DNA of 64,000 bases from Adiantum capillus-veneris (GCA_014529385.2 CM043944.1:48648768-48712767), one strand, 5' to 3'. Positions 33,360 through 44,982 are shown, counted from the first letter of the stretch. Notes: generated by a model not told the origin, from the sequence alone. Numbers and translations are program-made.

Positions 33360-34710
33360 GCTCATTCGGCCATAAGCATCTCCCTCCTCAGATGTTTTGA
33401 GGGTTTAAAACCATACTTCATATGCAAGTTGAAGGACCAATGTGAGTACCGTGTTTAGCTTGTATACTTCAAGGAAGCCCTCAATCAACTAAGCCATGAA
33501 AGATATAGGCTACATGGCGAGTCATGCAATTGCAGGTGCCGTGTTTGCAGTCCCATGATGGAACGACACAATGCACAACATCCAATTCTACATCTCAAAG
33601 AGTAACAGACCTTTGGATTTTGTATTGTTCCAAAAACCCTTTGACTGTGCTTATCAAGGTAGAAAATAACTTTTGGGAACATGTGAACATTAAGGAATTA
33701 AATAGCTCTCATTGTGTCCACAAAAAAAAAGCGATGGCATCTCTATGATAACTATCATACTTTTTCACAAAGTTTGTACATAGGAAGTGGATATGAAAGG
33801 TCAAACAAAATCCCAAAAAGATCTTGTAGCTTGCCAATTCATCGCAATGAGTTTCATTTACTTGCTTGAAGGAAAATTGGGAAACTTCATCCAACACAAT
33901 TACAAGTATAGATGGCAATCTCAACAATTCAAAGAGTGTTTGGGTAACTTTCTACGCGATGTAGTGGCATTGGTGTGGATTTTGCAGAGAATTACTCCTT
34001 CAAGGTGCAGGATGAGATTCAATCAATGCATTGGTATTCAACGCTAGAGTGAAAATCTTGGTTCACATTTTGTGCTTACGTGATGCGCTTGGTGCCATTC
34101 ACAAGACAACCCACGTCTACATCTCTAATGACAGAATTCATGACACTTTATTTGTGCAACACTACTTTCTTCTACATAATGAGTGGCTGAAAGGTCAAGG
34201 ATGCAGTTTCAAATGACATTGGGTGTGGTCTGATGGTGTTGCTTGACAATTCAAAGCAAGGTGCCCATTCTATTTTGTAGCCAAATACTTCAATATGACG
34301 AGTATTGAGATGATGCACAATTTCTTTTCATGTGGCCATGGGAAGGGCTCTAACATGAGGGCATTTGAAATCTGATGGATGGATGTTACATAACGCTTCA
34401 ATGTAGTCTCATTCCTCAACACAACCCTCTAAAAACAATGTACATTAATAGGGAAGAGGGTCAATTGTAAGTTTTGGGAGATCAAGCTCAGTGATGTAGA
34501 CAGAAATGAAGAGTGGGATTGTATGTGGATCAAAGGGTCCCGATCCCTCCAATGTCTGTGTCAATGGCTACAATCAATGAGATATGCACGGACTAAGGTG
34601 CAGACCACTATCGTACCTTTTCCATGCATCCATGAAAGGACAATGGGGGAGATGTGTAAACAAAGACCACGTCGAGGGATGGGAGTACTCGTAGATACCA
34701 CCCATTGACA
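33360..34710 (+). pseudogene. DNA-transposase-like relic, Cys-rich and catalytic-core part
   Basis: Pieces in order: a Cys cluster CNCRCRVCSPMMERHNAQH (~33,520), then VDFAENYSFKVQDEIQSMHW (~33,975-34,035), IHDTLFVQHYFLLHNEWLKG (~34,135-34,195) and HWVWSDGVA followed by QFKARCPFYFVAKYFNM (34,218-34,300). The last part reads HNFFSCGHGKG (34,315-34,350), then FWEIKLSDVDRNEEWDCMW and IKGSRSLQCL (34,470-34,560). Conserved acidic residues in D-F-x-E-N-Y and W-S-D-G would suit a DDE-type nuclease. I recognise the pattern as recurring in seed-free plants but cannot name the superfamily. At least four stops or frameshifts. Confidence 0.5.
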
Positions 34711-34979
34711 ATGATAAAAGTGACAAAGAAGCATCCAATGATGAAGAGTCACCACGAGCGCCCCTGTACGCTGGCCACCATGATGACATGAGCATTGCCT
34801 TGGTAATTGGCCAAAACTTTGAAATGAATGCAGAAGAGCGAGATGAAGACATCTACATCTTGAATTTCCCTAACACCAAGCACTTGATGATAAGATATGA
34901 AAGGGATGAATGGCATAACTGTATTCTAGAAAAACTCATTTATCATTGAGGGAATCTTCTTCAACAAGGTAAATGGGTG

Positions 34980-35510
<531 letters not shown>

Positions 35511-35659
35511 TTTTGTTCTTAGATCAACCGGCCAAGTTGATGGAGGAGGAGCTGGCCTTGGTTCTATGTTATGATCCACCACATAGCAATGAAAAACATG
35601 TATAGGTTAGAACCAAAACTACTATCTGAGTAACCCATTTGGATGTTTTCTATACCCTC

Positions 35660-36440
35660 AAAAGGATGGTGCAGGAGTTCCTTTACTACATAACACTATA
35701 TTTTGTCCACATCTTTTTCCACCATTGGGGGTGCCACTACATGTTACACAACTACCAAGAGGGGTTCTTCTGATTTTCCACATAGCTTCATTGACCTTTC
35801 TTTCCAAAATACAAAACTTTGTGTTCTCTTTGGAACTCTCACTCCCATCTGCTACCCCTGAATCTTCCATGAAAATGATATTATTTGGCCTTTCGTGTGT
35901 TGTGCGATTACTTGTTTTTGCATTGAACTATGGTATATGTGTCGATTCATCCTCAACATTAATCACAATCAATGGCCCTCCGTTTTGCCGAACAATTTCT
36001 TTGTCCCCTTCAAGGGGGGCGCGAGCCTTATACATGGGTGTCCATGAGTATCTCATTTACTACTCTTATCACTTGTGTTGGACTAGAGGAAACTCTTTCC
36101 TTGAGTCTCTCTAGTGAAGGAACTTTTCCAATATGTCTACCTTGCGAGTGACAAAATGCCTTCGCGCTTTGTAGTATTGCATTTTCCATATCTGAAGTAC
36201 ATGCGTCATACAATGAGATTTTTTTTTGAACCCTTTGCCTGCTAGCCAGCTCCCATGCTTACTCTCAGCCAAGTTGGTTCTTGGAGTGTTTATGCCAACA
36301 ACACTTCTCTCTAATGCTGTCATGAGGCTCCCCCAATGTGCAATACGCACCTCCAACCAACCCAACCAAGAGTCCAATGCAGGGATGTTTCTATCCATGC
36401 AATTTCCATTGTGCCACCATTGTCAAAGGAGACAAGACTG
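35660..36440 (-). pseudogene. Transposase-like C-terminal relic
   Basis: Minus strand. MDRNIPALDSWLGWLEVRIA, then GINTPRTNLAESKHGSWLAG (36,398-36,230), then after a frameshift in a T run near 36,225 LYDACTSDMENAILQSAKAF and GRHIGKVPSLERLKERV (36,213-36,060). A lower-quality segment reaches 35,660. N-x-AE-x-x-H motifs followed by helical sequence occur in several plant transposase C-termini. I cannot assign the superfamily. It may be another part of the family at 31.5-34.7 kb in inverted orientation. Confidence 0.35.
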
Positions 36441-36754
36441 TGCTATAGCTGCCTCTCTAGAGGGGGCTAAATGCTACTTTTTGTACATGTCTTTGTGAGT
36501 TTGTTGAGATGAAGAAACAATGTACTTTGTTGTGTGCACCACCATTCTTTGTTTCCAATGAAAAAGGAAAGATCACTCTCGGTGTTGTAGAACATTTTAT
36601 TTTCCATCATTGAGAACTACATTCCAGCTGGCTTGAGCTTTGTTGGCATGAATCCATGGAAAATCTCTCTCTCATATCCATGCCCCTCAATAACTTCATT
36701 TATGCAGTGCAAAAAAAGAATTTGTGCTTCCATGTCTTCCTCTTTCATCTCACA

Positions 36755-36800
36755 CTAGTATGTGACCCGTGCGTTGCTGCGGCCAAGAAGGAGTATCATT
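36755..36800 (-). mobile_element. Helitron 3' terminus (minus strand)
   Basis: On the minus strand the sequence CCGCAGCAACGCACGGG is followed by TCACATA and CTAG, then a host T (CTAG = complement of 36,755-36,758). Plant Helitrons typically end in a CCCGTGC.. GCACGGG hairpin a few bases before CTAG. Here one hairpin arm has mutated. The element would extend rightward on the minus strand through the loci at 37.2-41.9 kb. Its 5' end was not identified. Confidence 0.6.
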
Positions 36801-37035
36801 CAATTTTTTGTAACCCCTCCTCCCCCCTTCTTTAGAAGGATAATATGTGTAAGTATGTTTTATGCATCCAATTGAAGGTAGTGACAACCATATCTTAAAT
36901 GCTTTATTATGTGAAATAATGCATTATGGTATCAACCTAAATCACACTGGCTTTGTGCGACAATAGAAAGTGCATAGAGAATTGAATGAACATAACATAA
37001 ACTTAAAAGACTACACATGAGGTTGGGGGGGGGAT

Positions 37036-37037
<2 letters not shown>

Positions 37038-37090
<53 letters not shown>
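37038..37090. repeat. (GA)n microsatellite
   Basis: Uninterrupted GA tract of ~52 bp preceded by a short G run, between the Helitron 3' end and the first cargo locus. Confidence 0.95.
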
Positions 37091-37095
<5 letters not shown>

Positions 37096-37220
37096 GAAAC
37101 TAAAAGAAAAACAACAATCCACTTCCATTACTATAAGTAGTCTTTGTAAGCCCTAATATTCCTCTCTAAAGAAACTTTTTTGCAAGCCACTAAATCTTAA
37201 CTAACAAAACAGCTGCAACT

Positions 37221-37824
37221 TCAAAACGGCAGCCTTCGGGATGTTGCATTTGGTACTCGTAGAACCCATGGACCCACACAATGAACGCTCCTACCAAAAT
37301 GACAATGCCCCTCACATAGGGTGTATAATATAATCCTCCAATTCTCATATCTATCCCTATAAGAGTATTCTGCATTGACTGGCAAGTGATCTCTGAGATC
37401 GCGAACCCTGATGCGAGTTGAACCTGCGTTACGATTCAAAGCCACACTGATATGAAAGTACCCTTGGAGTCCTCCGAAAAACTCATGCACTTCCATTAAA
37501 ATGTTATCATGATAATAGTGATTCCTGCAAGCCAATTGGTTAATTACAATAAGTTTAGTAACCAAAAAATATTTAAAAAAGCATTGTGCTTCATTGGTGT
37601 TCCTTACCTAACAACTTCAAAGCTTTCAATAATGTTTACAACATCACACGTACTAAGTGGGCCTCTCCAACCAGGTGGATCTAAATGAGAAAATTGTTAG
37701 TTTGAACACCAAGCTGGAAAATTTTCAAAGGATATACTTAGATCCTACCATAGATAAGAAACGGCGGATGATGAAGCATCCAACTAAACGTAGATACTGT
37801 CCAATGCCTTCTTTGACGTGGAAT
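37221..37824 (-). CDS. Hypothetical spliced gene, 3' exons (Helitron cargo candidate)
   Basis: Two well-supported exons, 37,680-37,608 and 37,524-37,221, are joined by a GT-AG intron of 83 nt that completes an Arg codon. They encode PPGWRGPLSTCDVVNIIESF, then NHYYHDNILMEVHEFFGGLQ, RIRVRDLRDHLPVNAEYSYR, RYENWRIILYTL and a terminal LPF before TGA (37,221-37,223). A possible earlier exon 37,824-37,749 joins in phase but is ambiguous because another of its frames is also open. No start codon was located. The C-terminal ~120 residues are free of stops. Family unknown. Confidence 0.45.
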
Positions 37825-39135
37825 CTATAAATACAATATTTCAACCCCGTCCAAGAAACATCATAACATCAGCTTTTCATGACAATCAAAGTGTATAGAG
37901 AATTGAATCAACATAGCAGCTATAGTATGCGATCCACATGTTGGTGTAATCCAAAAGAGCACACTATTGATACCATTGAAACTTTGAAGTTTGTAAGAAA
38001 ATCTTAGTTCTTGATCACTCATATATATGCATAAAGAGCTACACAAATCTACTCGTTTATGTGTACATAAGGCTTAAATTTTCAACATTTTCACATAATG
38101 AGATGGAAAAACATGAAAACTATCACGCATATGCAACAACTTAAAGCAGCGGCAACACATAGTTTTGAGATTTTAAGAAAAGAGAATAACTTCAAATGCA
38201 ATACCAATAAACCTTCAAACACCGACAGATCTTATTTACGATTGACATTTCCACTCCATGCAAAATGTCAAAACTCTTAGGAAACAATCAACAAAATAGT
38301 TAGTGACAAAGGATGCTTTGGTGGAGTTTCAATTGGTAATATATAATAATAACTATAATAACATTTAAATTTCCTACACTGTCATACATCGATGACCCTT
38401 TTGTAAAAATAATCCCACAAACTCTATCGTCTTGTTTGAACCTTCCACAATTAGGATACATTATACATACTTTGTGGATACACATCATAACAAGGTCTCA
38501 ATGGTCCCTAATTTCCAAAAGCAAACGGTTTCATAGGAGGAAGCTTGTTGTTTGCAAAGAGAAAACAAAATTTAGGCACGTGCATATGCATCAATACACT
38601 AAAATATCCCATTGAAGTGGTTTGATGTGCATGAACCCAATCTGAAGTTGTCTACAATGGTCATTACGAACTAATAATGGGGTCTGGAAAGTGCTACCAA
38701 TTATTTGAGACTACATAAAGTGAACCAAATCTAAAGGAGTAAGACAATTTCTACTTGTAAACCTAAAGATAACTTTCAGAATGAAATGTAGATAGTGGAA
38801 AAATATCATCGAATCTATCAAGCTTCCAAGTATTTCATTGCAATGTCCTTGAAGTTCACATAGCTAAGCATAGTTGTAACGATGGAAGCCTCTTTTCTAA
38901 AAACATGCTACCTTATGACCCCAAGTCACAAAGGTAGTACCTCATATTGTTTTGACCAAAAATATCATCTCAACCAAAGTCTCAAAACTTAATTTAAGTA
39001 TACTCTATGGCTTCATGCCATGTAGATTAAACAACACAAGTATTAAAAAAAAAAAAAACAACACGTTCACTAATTTATCCTACCAACGCAGTTCAAAGCA
39101 AGGTATGCTTTAGTACATCAACATAATGAATCAAA

Positions 39136-39735
39136 TTAACATACAAAAGTACGTGCTTCAACTATTTCTAGTAGCCAAGGTTGAACGATGCTATATGGCA
39201 CACCATCAGAAGCTCGAGCCATCTTTGTCATCAATGCATTCAATCGATTCAAATGGACCTTGAGCCGGGTTACCTCTCCTTCTAAAGCAAGGAACTCGTC
39301 CTTAAGTGCATCAATTTGGACCTGGATTTCCCTATTGGGCACGTGTGAGCTTTTCATTGATTCAAATTGTTGCTCCATGTGCACCAGCATGTTGAATTGG
39401 TTCTCCTCAACCTGGGCCATTCCTCCATTGAAGCTTTGTGCACATAAACACACCTCATTGCGAAGGTCTACAATTTGTTGGCCATTCGCTTGCTGAGCCA
39501 CGTCCAAAAGTGCTTCCAAGTGTCGTTCAAAGTCCAATTGCCTAGACTCACTATGGACAAAGAAGTCCCATAATACAACCATGATTTCATGATTCCCATC
39601 ATTTACCACAGGATTAATAGAAGAGGATCCCACACATCGAGCACTTCTCTTTGCCGCTCGAACATTGGCAAGAGGAGTGGACTCAATACCATCCGACTCG
39701 GTCTCAACGATGGCATTGTTATTCATGTTTTCCAT
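39136..39735 (-). CDS. Hypothetical 199-residue coiled-coil protein (Helitron cargo candidate)
   Basis: A single uninterrupted frame from ATG at 39,735. Residues ~1-45 are polar with a basic AAKRSAR stretch. Residues ~60-175 are strongly helical with heptad-like spacing (for example LDFERHLEALLDVAQQ, VQIDALKDEFLALEGEVTRL, VHLNRLNALMTKM). A GTATGT near codon 196 could be a splice donor, so the true C-terminus may differ. The function is not recognised. Same strand as its neighbours at 37.2 and 40.3-41.1 kb. Confidence 0.5.
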   Translation of the reverse strand: MENMNNNAIVETESDGIESTPLANVRAAKRSARCVGSSSINPVVNDGNHEIMVVLWDFFVHSESRQLDFERHLEALLDVAQQANGQQIVDLRNEVCLCAQSFNGGMAQVEENQFNMLVHMEQQFESMKSSHVPNREIQVQIDALKDEFLALEGEVTRLKVHLNRLNALMTKMARASDGVPYSIVQPWLLEIVEARTFVC

Positions 39736-39959
39736 AGCTGTACCATTAAAAAGTACATCACAATGTATATAAAGTTGAACTATGTGTCAACTACCACAAA
39801 GGAAGCAATCCCTTGCACAATATTACGAACATAACATCTTATCATACAAAAAAACATAATCTACACAAAGCATAAGAGGTGCAAGTTCAAGAAAAGACAC
39901 AAATAGACTTTAATGTTTTCCTCAAGCAACATGCATGATTTTCTCTCTTCCTTCTTGCA

Positions 39960-39960
<1 letters not shown>

Positions 39961-40029
<69 letters not shown>
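39961..40029. repeat. (CT)n microsatellite
   Basis: Uninterrupted CT tract of ~68 bp between two minus-strand cargo loci. Confidence 0.95.
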
Positions 40030-40032
<3 letters not shown>

Positions 40033-40318
40033 AAGCAACGTATCCTCTCACAAACGTGAGGATCAATGCATAGAATTGTTGTGCTTAAACAAAGATCTCT
40101 AAGATATGAACCTAATATCTTGGATCCCTCAAACTCAAGTCGCAAGTGAAAAACTCTATTGCATAGAATTACAAAGTTATAATAAACACCAAGATATTTA
40201 GAAATGTATCCAGATTTTCAAAGAACATTGCCTAAAATGGATCACAAGCATGGCAAAGCTATTGTATGTTTGTCATAGAAGCAAACACAATCAAGGACAT
40301 TATCGTGCCACAAATGAT

Positions 40319-41088
40319 CTAAGAGGCAATATCAACGTAGCTCGCTTCATCATGCAATTGGCAATCAGCTTGGAGTTTCTCCATTCCTAAATTAAGGACC
40401 ATTTTTCCATCCCAAGGTTGATTATCTCCTGGATTAACAAACAATAGTAGTAAAAAAGGGAGACTTTTTTAAAATAATACAATGGAAGCACCAAACACAA
40501 AAATTTACACATACCAGCTATTGCAGCTATGTATGGTACTGCCAAACATGCAAGTTGTTTAGGCAAGTAGATTTGGTAGATCAACTCAGCGAACCTAGAA
40601 CTCTGGAGGTACTCCCAATCATTGGGAACGGAGTATCCTTCATATCTAGCAAACCATTGAGCATCATCTTCATCTTGGGAAGACACACACTCCTTCCTTA
40701 CCGAGTAGACACCGTACTCAACGTCGGAGGAGTATGCCAAAATACGCAATGTAAAGATATCGATACATGGAAACTTCCTAAGGTCCGTAACACATAAGGA
40801 AACAAAAAAACCATGAATCTTACTTTATGCCGTGAATTTCTGATTTCATGCACACACACCTGGTCTTGTAGTGCTTGCGGATGGTCCTAACAATTTTTTT
40901 GTGCGGCAAAGGTGCACACCAAAAAAGTGGCTCTGCGTAAAATAATGGAAAAAAAAATCAAGGTCCCAAAGATAACAGAATAAGTCTCCACATCATGTCT
41001 TAATGGTGGACAAAAACATACCAGGATGTGGATGATCTTCTACATTTAATAGAAAGGACACCTCGGAGATGTAAGACATTGGATCCAT
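40319..41088 (-). CDS. Four-exon gene encoding a 170-residue protein of unknown family
   Basis: Exons on the minus strand: 41,088-41,022 (ATG start), 40,932-40,860, 40,777-40,515, 40,428-40,319 (TAG stop). Introns of 89, 82 and 86 nt are all GT-AG. The split codons complete as Glu, Arg and Gly, and the joined frame has no stop. Features: MDPMSYISEV start, an aromatic WCAPLPHKK stretch, a basic RTIRKHYKTRK segment (~residues 37-47), an acidic VSSQDEDDAQWFARYEGYSV (~78-97) and a hydrophobic LACLAVPYIAAIAG (~121-134). No signal peptide and no recognised domain. It lies ~160 bp downstream of the duplicated 3' end of the Helitron helicase fragment on the same strand. Confidence 0.6.
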
Positions 41089-41248
41089 GATCTATATACC
41101 CAAATAGAAACCACAAAATAGACAATGCGAGGAAGGAACAAAACCTTCACATGACATAGTTTAGTATATGTTATGGAGAGAGGTAGAAAATTAATTCACA
41201 AAATATTTTATGATTTGAAACATATATAAAGAAGAATACAATGATGAG

Positions 41249-41716
41249 AAGGATTGGAGCCTTCATATGGCATTGATTGATATCTCATGGTATATAATGT
41301 TTATTGTTAGTGCACTTGTTTTTTAATTATATCAACGTCACGTAGGAGAATTTTCACTCCAACAGTTGAGCGTGTGCGTGACAGTGTAGCATACAATTGT
41401 CCATGAGTGAAGACCGGTGTCACCAGGTATAGGCCCAACATGGTAATGCTTTGGCCATGTGATTTCTTTATCGTCATATAGAAAGAAGGATTGGAACCTT
41501 CATATGGTATTGTTTAATATCTCATGGTACACAATGTTTGTTGTTAGTGCAGTTGTTTCGTTTACATCAATGTCACATAGGAAAATCTTCACTCCAGTGG
41601 TTGAACGTGCACGTGACAATGCAACATCCAGTTGTCCATGAGTGAAGACTGGTGTCACCAGGTATAGGCCCAAAATGGCAATGCTTTGTCCTTGTGACTT
41701 ATTTATCGTCATACAA
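41249..41716 (-). repeat. ~235-bp tandem duplication of the helicase 3' end
   Basis: The segment 41,484-41,716, coding for the last helicase residues (GLYLVTPVFTHGQLDVALSR onward), is repeated in tandem at 41,249-41,480. The outer copy has diverged (for example it changes the residue after LDVA) and lacks the upstream ATPase part, so it is a nonfunctional partial repeat. Confidence 0.8.
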
Positions 41717-41949
41717 AAAGCCAATCTAACTGGGAACTGCCTCCGTCTAAGAACAAATGGCAACTTTGTACCAGAATGCACAAAACATATTCGAGGGATG
41801 AAAACCCGAGTGCCTACCCGTGTACCTGTAATAACTTCTGCCTCCATAACTCTTGTTTGTAGGAGGATATCATAGTCAGGAGAGATGATGTCTTTGACAA
41901 GCATCTTCTTAATGAAGCAGAACAAAAAATATTTAGGGTGTAAAAACAT
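41500..41949 (-). pseudogene. Helitron RepHel helicase, C-terminal fragment
   Basis: An open minus-strand frame encodes MLVKDIISPDYDIL, RVFIPRI, RRQFPVRLAFCMTINKSQGQ, then PVFTHGQLDVALSRARS. These are the C-terminal motifs (V-VI) of the Pif1-like SF1 helicase of Helitrons, including the INKSQGQ and VALSR boxes. It ends with a typical NIVYHEIL terminus. It begins at almost the residue where the plus-strand RepHel (47,061-51,333) stops. Everything N-terminal is missing on this strand, so it is not a full gene. Confidence 0.85.
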
Positions 41950-41989
41950 ACAAAATTCCTTTCCTTTAATCTGCCAAGGGGAAATTTTG

Positions 41990-43440
41990 AAAAAATAAGG
42001 TTATTTTTTGAACTTTTTACACTATTTTTGTCTATTTCGGAGCGGAATTTTGCCTTTTTGCCTTGCCCTCAACCGGCAGTTTTGAAATTGAGAACGGCAC
42101 AATATTAAGTGTTTTGAAATTGAGAATAGTTTTGAAATTGAGAACGGCACAATATTAAGTTGAAACACATTTTTTCCGAACATTGCAGGCCATGCGAGAC
42201 GAACTCATGTCCTTTGACGGTTTTCTCGCACTGATGCTTTTGGGGCGGAATTTGGCCTTTTCCCCTTGCTCCTCACCTTATTGCCAAGCTTTGCATAGAT
42301 TTCCTTGATTTTTTGGAGCAAAGTTTCACTTTTTCCCTTGCCCCCAACTCGCTCTTTTCAATTGCTAGACCGAAAGTTTATTAAAAAAAAAGGTTGTTAT
42401 CTAGGATTTTGCGGCGGAATTTCGCCTTTTCCTTGCCCTAAATGAAACTTTGGGAAATAGTTGTTTTGAAAGTTTGGACATTAAGTGTTAAAACCTTTTG
42501 AAACATACAAAATTCCTTTCCTTAAATTTTCCAAGGGGAAATTTTTAAAAATTAAGTTTATTTTTTAACTATTTTTCTCTTTTTCAAGGTAGAAATTCTC
42601 CTTTTCCCCTTGCCCTCAATCGGCATTTTTGAAATTGAGAAGGACACAATATTGTGCTGAAACTCATTTTTCCTGAACACTACAACCCATGCGAGGTGGA
42701 CCCATGTACTTTGACGGCTATCTCGCACCCATGCTTTTGGGGCAGAATTTGGCCTTTTCCCCTTGCCCTCACCTTGCTTTTGAAGCATAGAAAACCGTTT
42801 TTCATTCATACAAAATTCCTTTCCTTTAATTTGCCAAGGGGAATTTTTTTAATAAAAGTTTACATATAATGCCTTATTGGTGTACCAGGCACTCTAGAAA
42901 GAGATCACTAACTGTAAATGCCCTCGATTGACATTTTTGACATTGAGAACCACACAATGTTAAGCTGGGACACATTTTTTCCAAACATTGTTGCGAGGCG
43001 AACCCATTTACTTTGAGGATTGTCTTGCACCCATGCTTTTGGGGCGGAGTTTGGCCTTTTCCCTTTGCCCTCAAGTTATTACCAAGCTTGCACTAATTTT
43101 CTCAAAATTTTTGGGGTGGAGTTTCACCTTTTCCCCTTGCCCCGATTGGCGCTTTCCGATTGCTAGATTGAAAGTTTTTTTAAAAATTGGTTGTTTTCCA
43201 GGGTTTTGCACTACTTTTTCTCTATTTTGGGGTGGAATTTCGCCTTCTCCCCTTGCCCTCAACCGGGACTTTTTATTAACAAGGGGAAAGTTTGGAAACT
43301 AGGGTGTTTTTGCATTGTTTTCCTCGATCTTGGGGCGGAATCGGTGTATAAGCTTAGGAAGCCGTGTGCTAGTGGACATAGTTGCACCACAACTAAGTCT
43401 ATTATTATAATGGTAGAAAATGGTACGATGTTAAGGTGAG
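41990..43440. repeat. Three diverged tandem units with GGGGCGGAATTT..CCTTTTCC blocks
   Basis: Units beginning near 42,060, 42,610 and 42,930 share, in order, TTTTGA.ATTGAGAA.G.CACAAT, an ACACATTTTTTCC.AACATT block, CATGCTTTTGGGGCGGA and TTGGCCTTTTCCCCTTGCCC. A partial fourth begins near 43,410. Unit length varies (~320-550 bp). No coding motif is evident. Confidence 0.75.
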
Positions 43441-43459
43441 ACACATTTTTCCCGAACAC

Positions 43460-43544
<85 letters not shown>
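43460..43544. repeat. Compound (GT)n(GA)n microsatellite
   Basis: (GT)n 43,460-43,497 followed directly by (GA)n to 43,544. Confidence 0.95.
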
Positions 43545-43547
<3 letters not shown>

Positions 43548-43799
43548 TAAGATGCTAATTCCATATATTGGTTTTTGGCATTGACAAGGCCCAAAGCAAG
43601 AAGCCAAGTCCAAGGTTGAAGGCAAGCAAATCCGAGGCAAAGAGTGAGCAAATCCAAGGCAGCACGAGTGAATTCGAGGCGACAAAGGCGGAGGAAAATC
43701 TTGACTAAAGTTGAAGGTTTTCTCTAAACTGTATGCCATTCTCACCATTGACTTGGGATTTCAAGGTCTAAATGAAAATTTGAAAATTACAATTTTTAG

Positions 43800-44900
43800 G
43801 CGTAAATATCATAATTTGTCAGGTGGGATTACACTAAACCGATCCTCTTGACATTGCATTTTCTTTGCGTTTCGTGGGTGCAATCACCTTATGGTGTTCT
43901 CAAGGTCAAAATGAAAATCTCAAGGTAAATATTAAAATTTGTCAGGTGGGAATACACTAAGCTTATCTTTTAGGGCACTCTCATAGCCAAATGTTTTTTC
44001 TCAAAACACTGATGATGAAGGGCACGACGAATTAGGCTAGCCCTCCACTGTATTTGGAGATTTCTAAATTAAATTCCTCCAAGTTTCATGTGTGCTATCA
44101 CCTTGGGGTGAAATTTAGAGATAAATCTCAAAATTCGTAGATGGGATTGCACTTAAGTTTGGATGCTTTTCTCCAAAACACAGGTGCTTTGATTTTCATG
44201 GGTGCTATCACCTTTCGTAGGTGCTATCACCTTGAGGTGAAAGTTTAGAGGTGGTTCTCAAAATTCATAGGTGGGATTGCATTAAACTTGGATTTTTCCA
44301 GTGTGTCAATGAGTGGTGGTCTTTTGACTTGGTGTGTTTTCCCTTGGGACCAGAAAGAGAAGCAAAAGCCTTTAATTTGGTGATGGTTCAAATGGTCTCA
44401 CCTACAATCAATATTGTGTGGTTGACTTTATCATGATTGAGATTATTTGGCTCTCTTTTTTAAAATAAGATATCCATGGATGGAAGTACACTAAACCAAT
44501 CTTAGAGCACTCCAATACACAATGATTTTTCCTAAAATGTGAGTGGTGAAGATGGGTGGTAGCAAAGTAAAACCCTTGCCTATATTTGAAGTTTTTTACA
44601 CCCTAAATTCCTTTGAGCTTTGGAGGTGTTCTTGCTTTCTAGTTGGAATTTAGAGGTGAATTCCAAATTTTCAAGTGAGAATTCACTAAACCTAGGTTTG
44701 AACAACGTTTAAAGGAAAATTATAGCTTTTGAGACAACTGTCTCCCTCCCCCCTCCCTCTTTCTATCATAGCCACTTTTGGCCACGAGCTATCCTCTATG
44801 TCTTTGTAGGTTTTCTCAGCTTCAAATAATGATTTCAAAAGTAAATTCAAAAGTAAAAGTTATGTGGGATTACACTAAACATAGCTCTTTTTTGAGCACT
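43800..44900. repeat. Degenerate long-period array (GGTGGGATTACACTAAACC)
   Basis: Seven variants of GGTGGGATTACACTAAACC occur near 43,822, 43,945, 44,150, 44,272, 44,480, 44,681 and 44,863, at intervals of either ~122 or ~180-208 bp. Recurring companion words are AGGTGAAATTTAGAGGT and TCTCAAAATTC. No frame of note. Confidence 0.7.
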
Positions 44901-44982
44901 TGGATAAAAAATATCAATGCTACAATACTTGAGAGCTTTAAGATTTATTTTGGAATGATTTAGTCTATCACCCTGCTAAAAC

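Noticed and set aside
42654-43302. Frames with repeated FWG.I.PFPLAL peptides
   Set aside because: They are translations of the tandem GGGGCGGAATTTGGCCTTTTCC units; frames are not kept between units.
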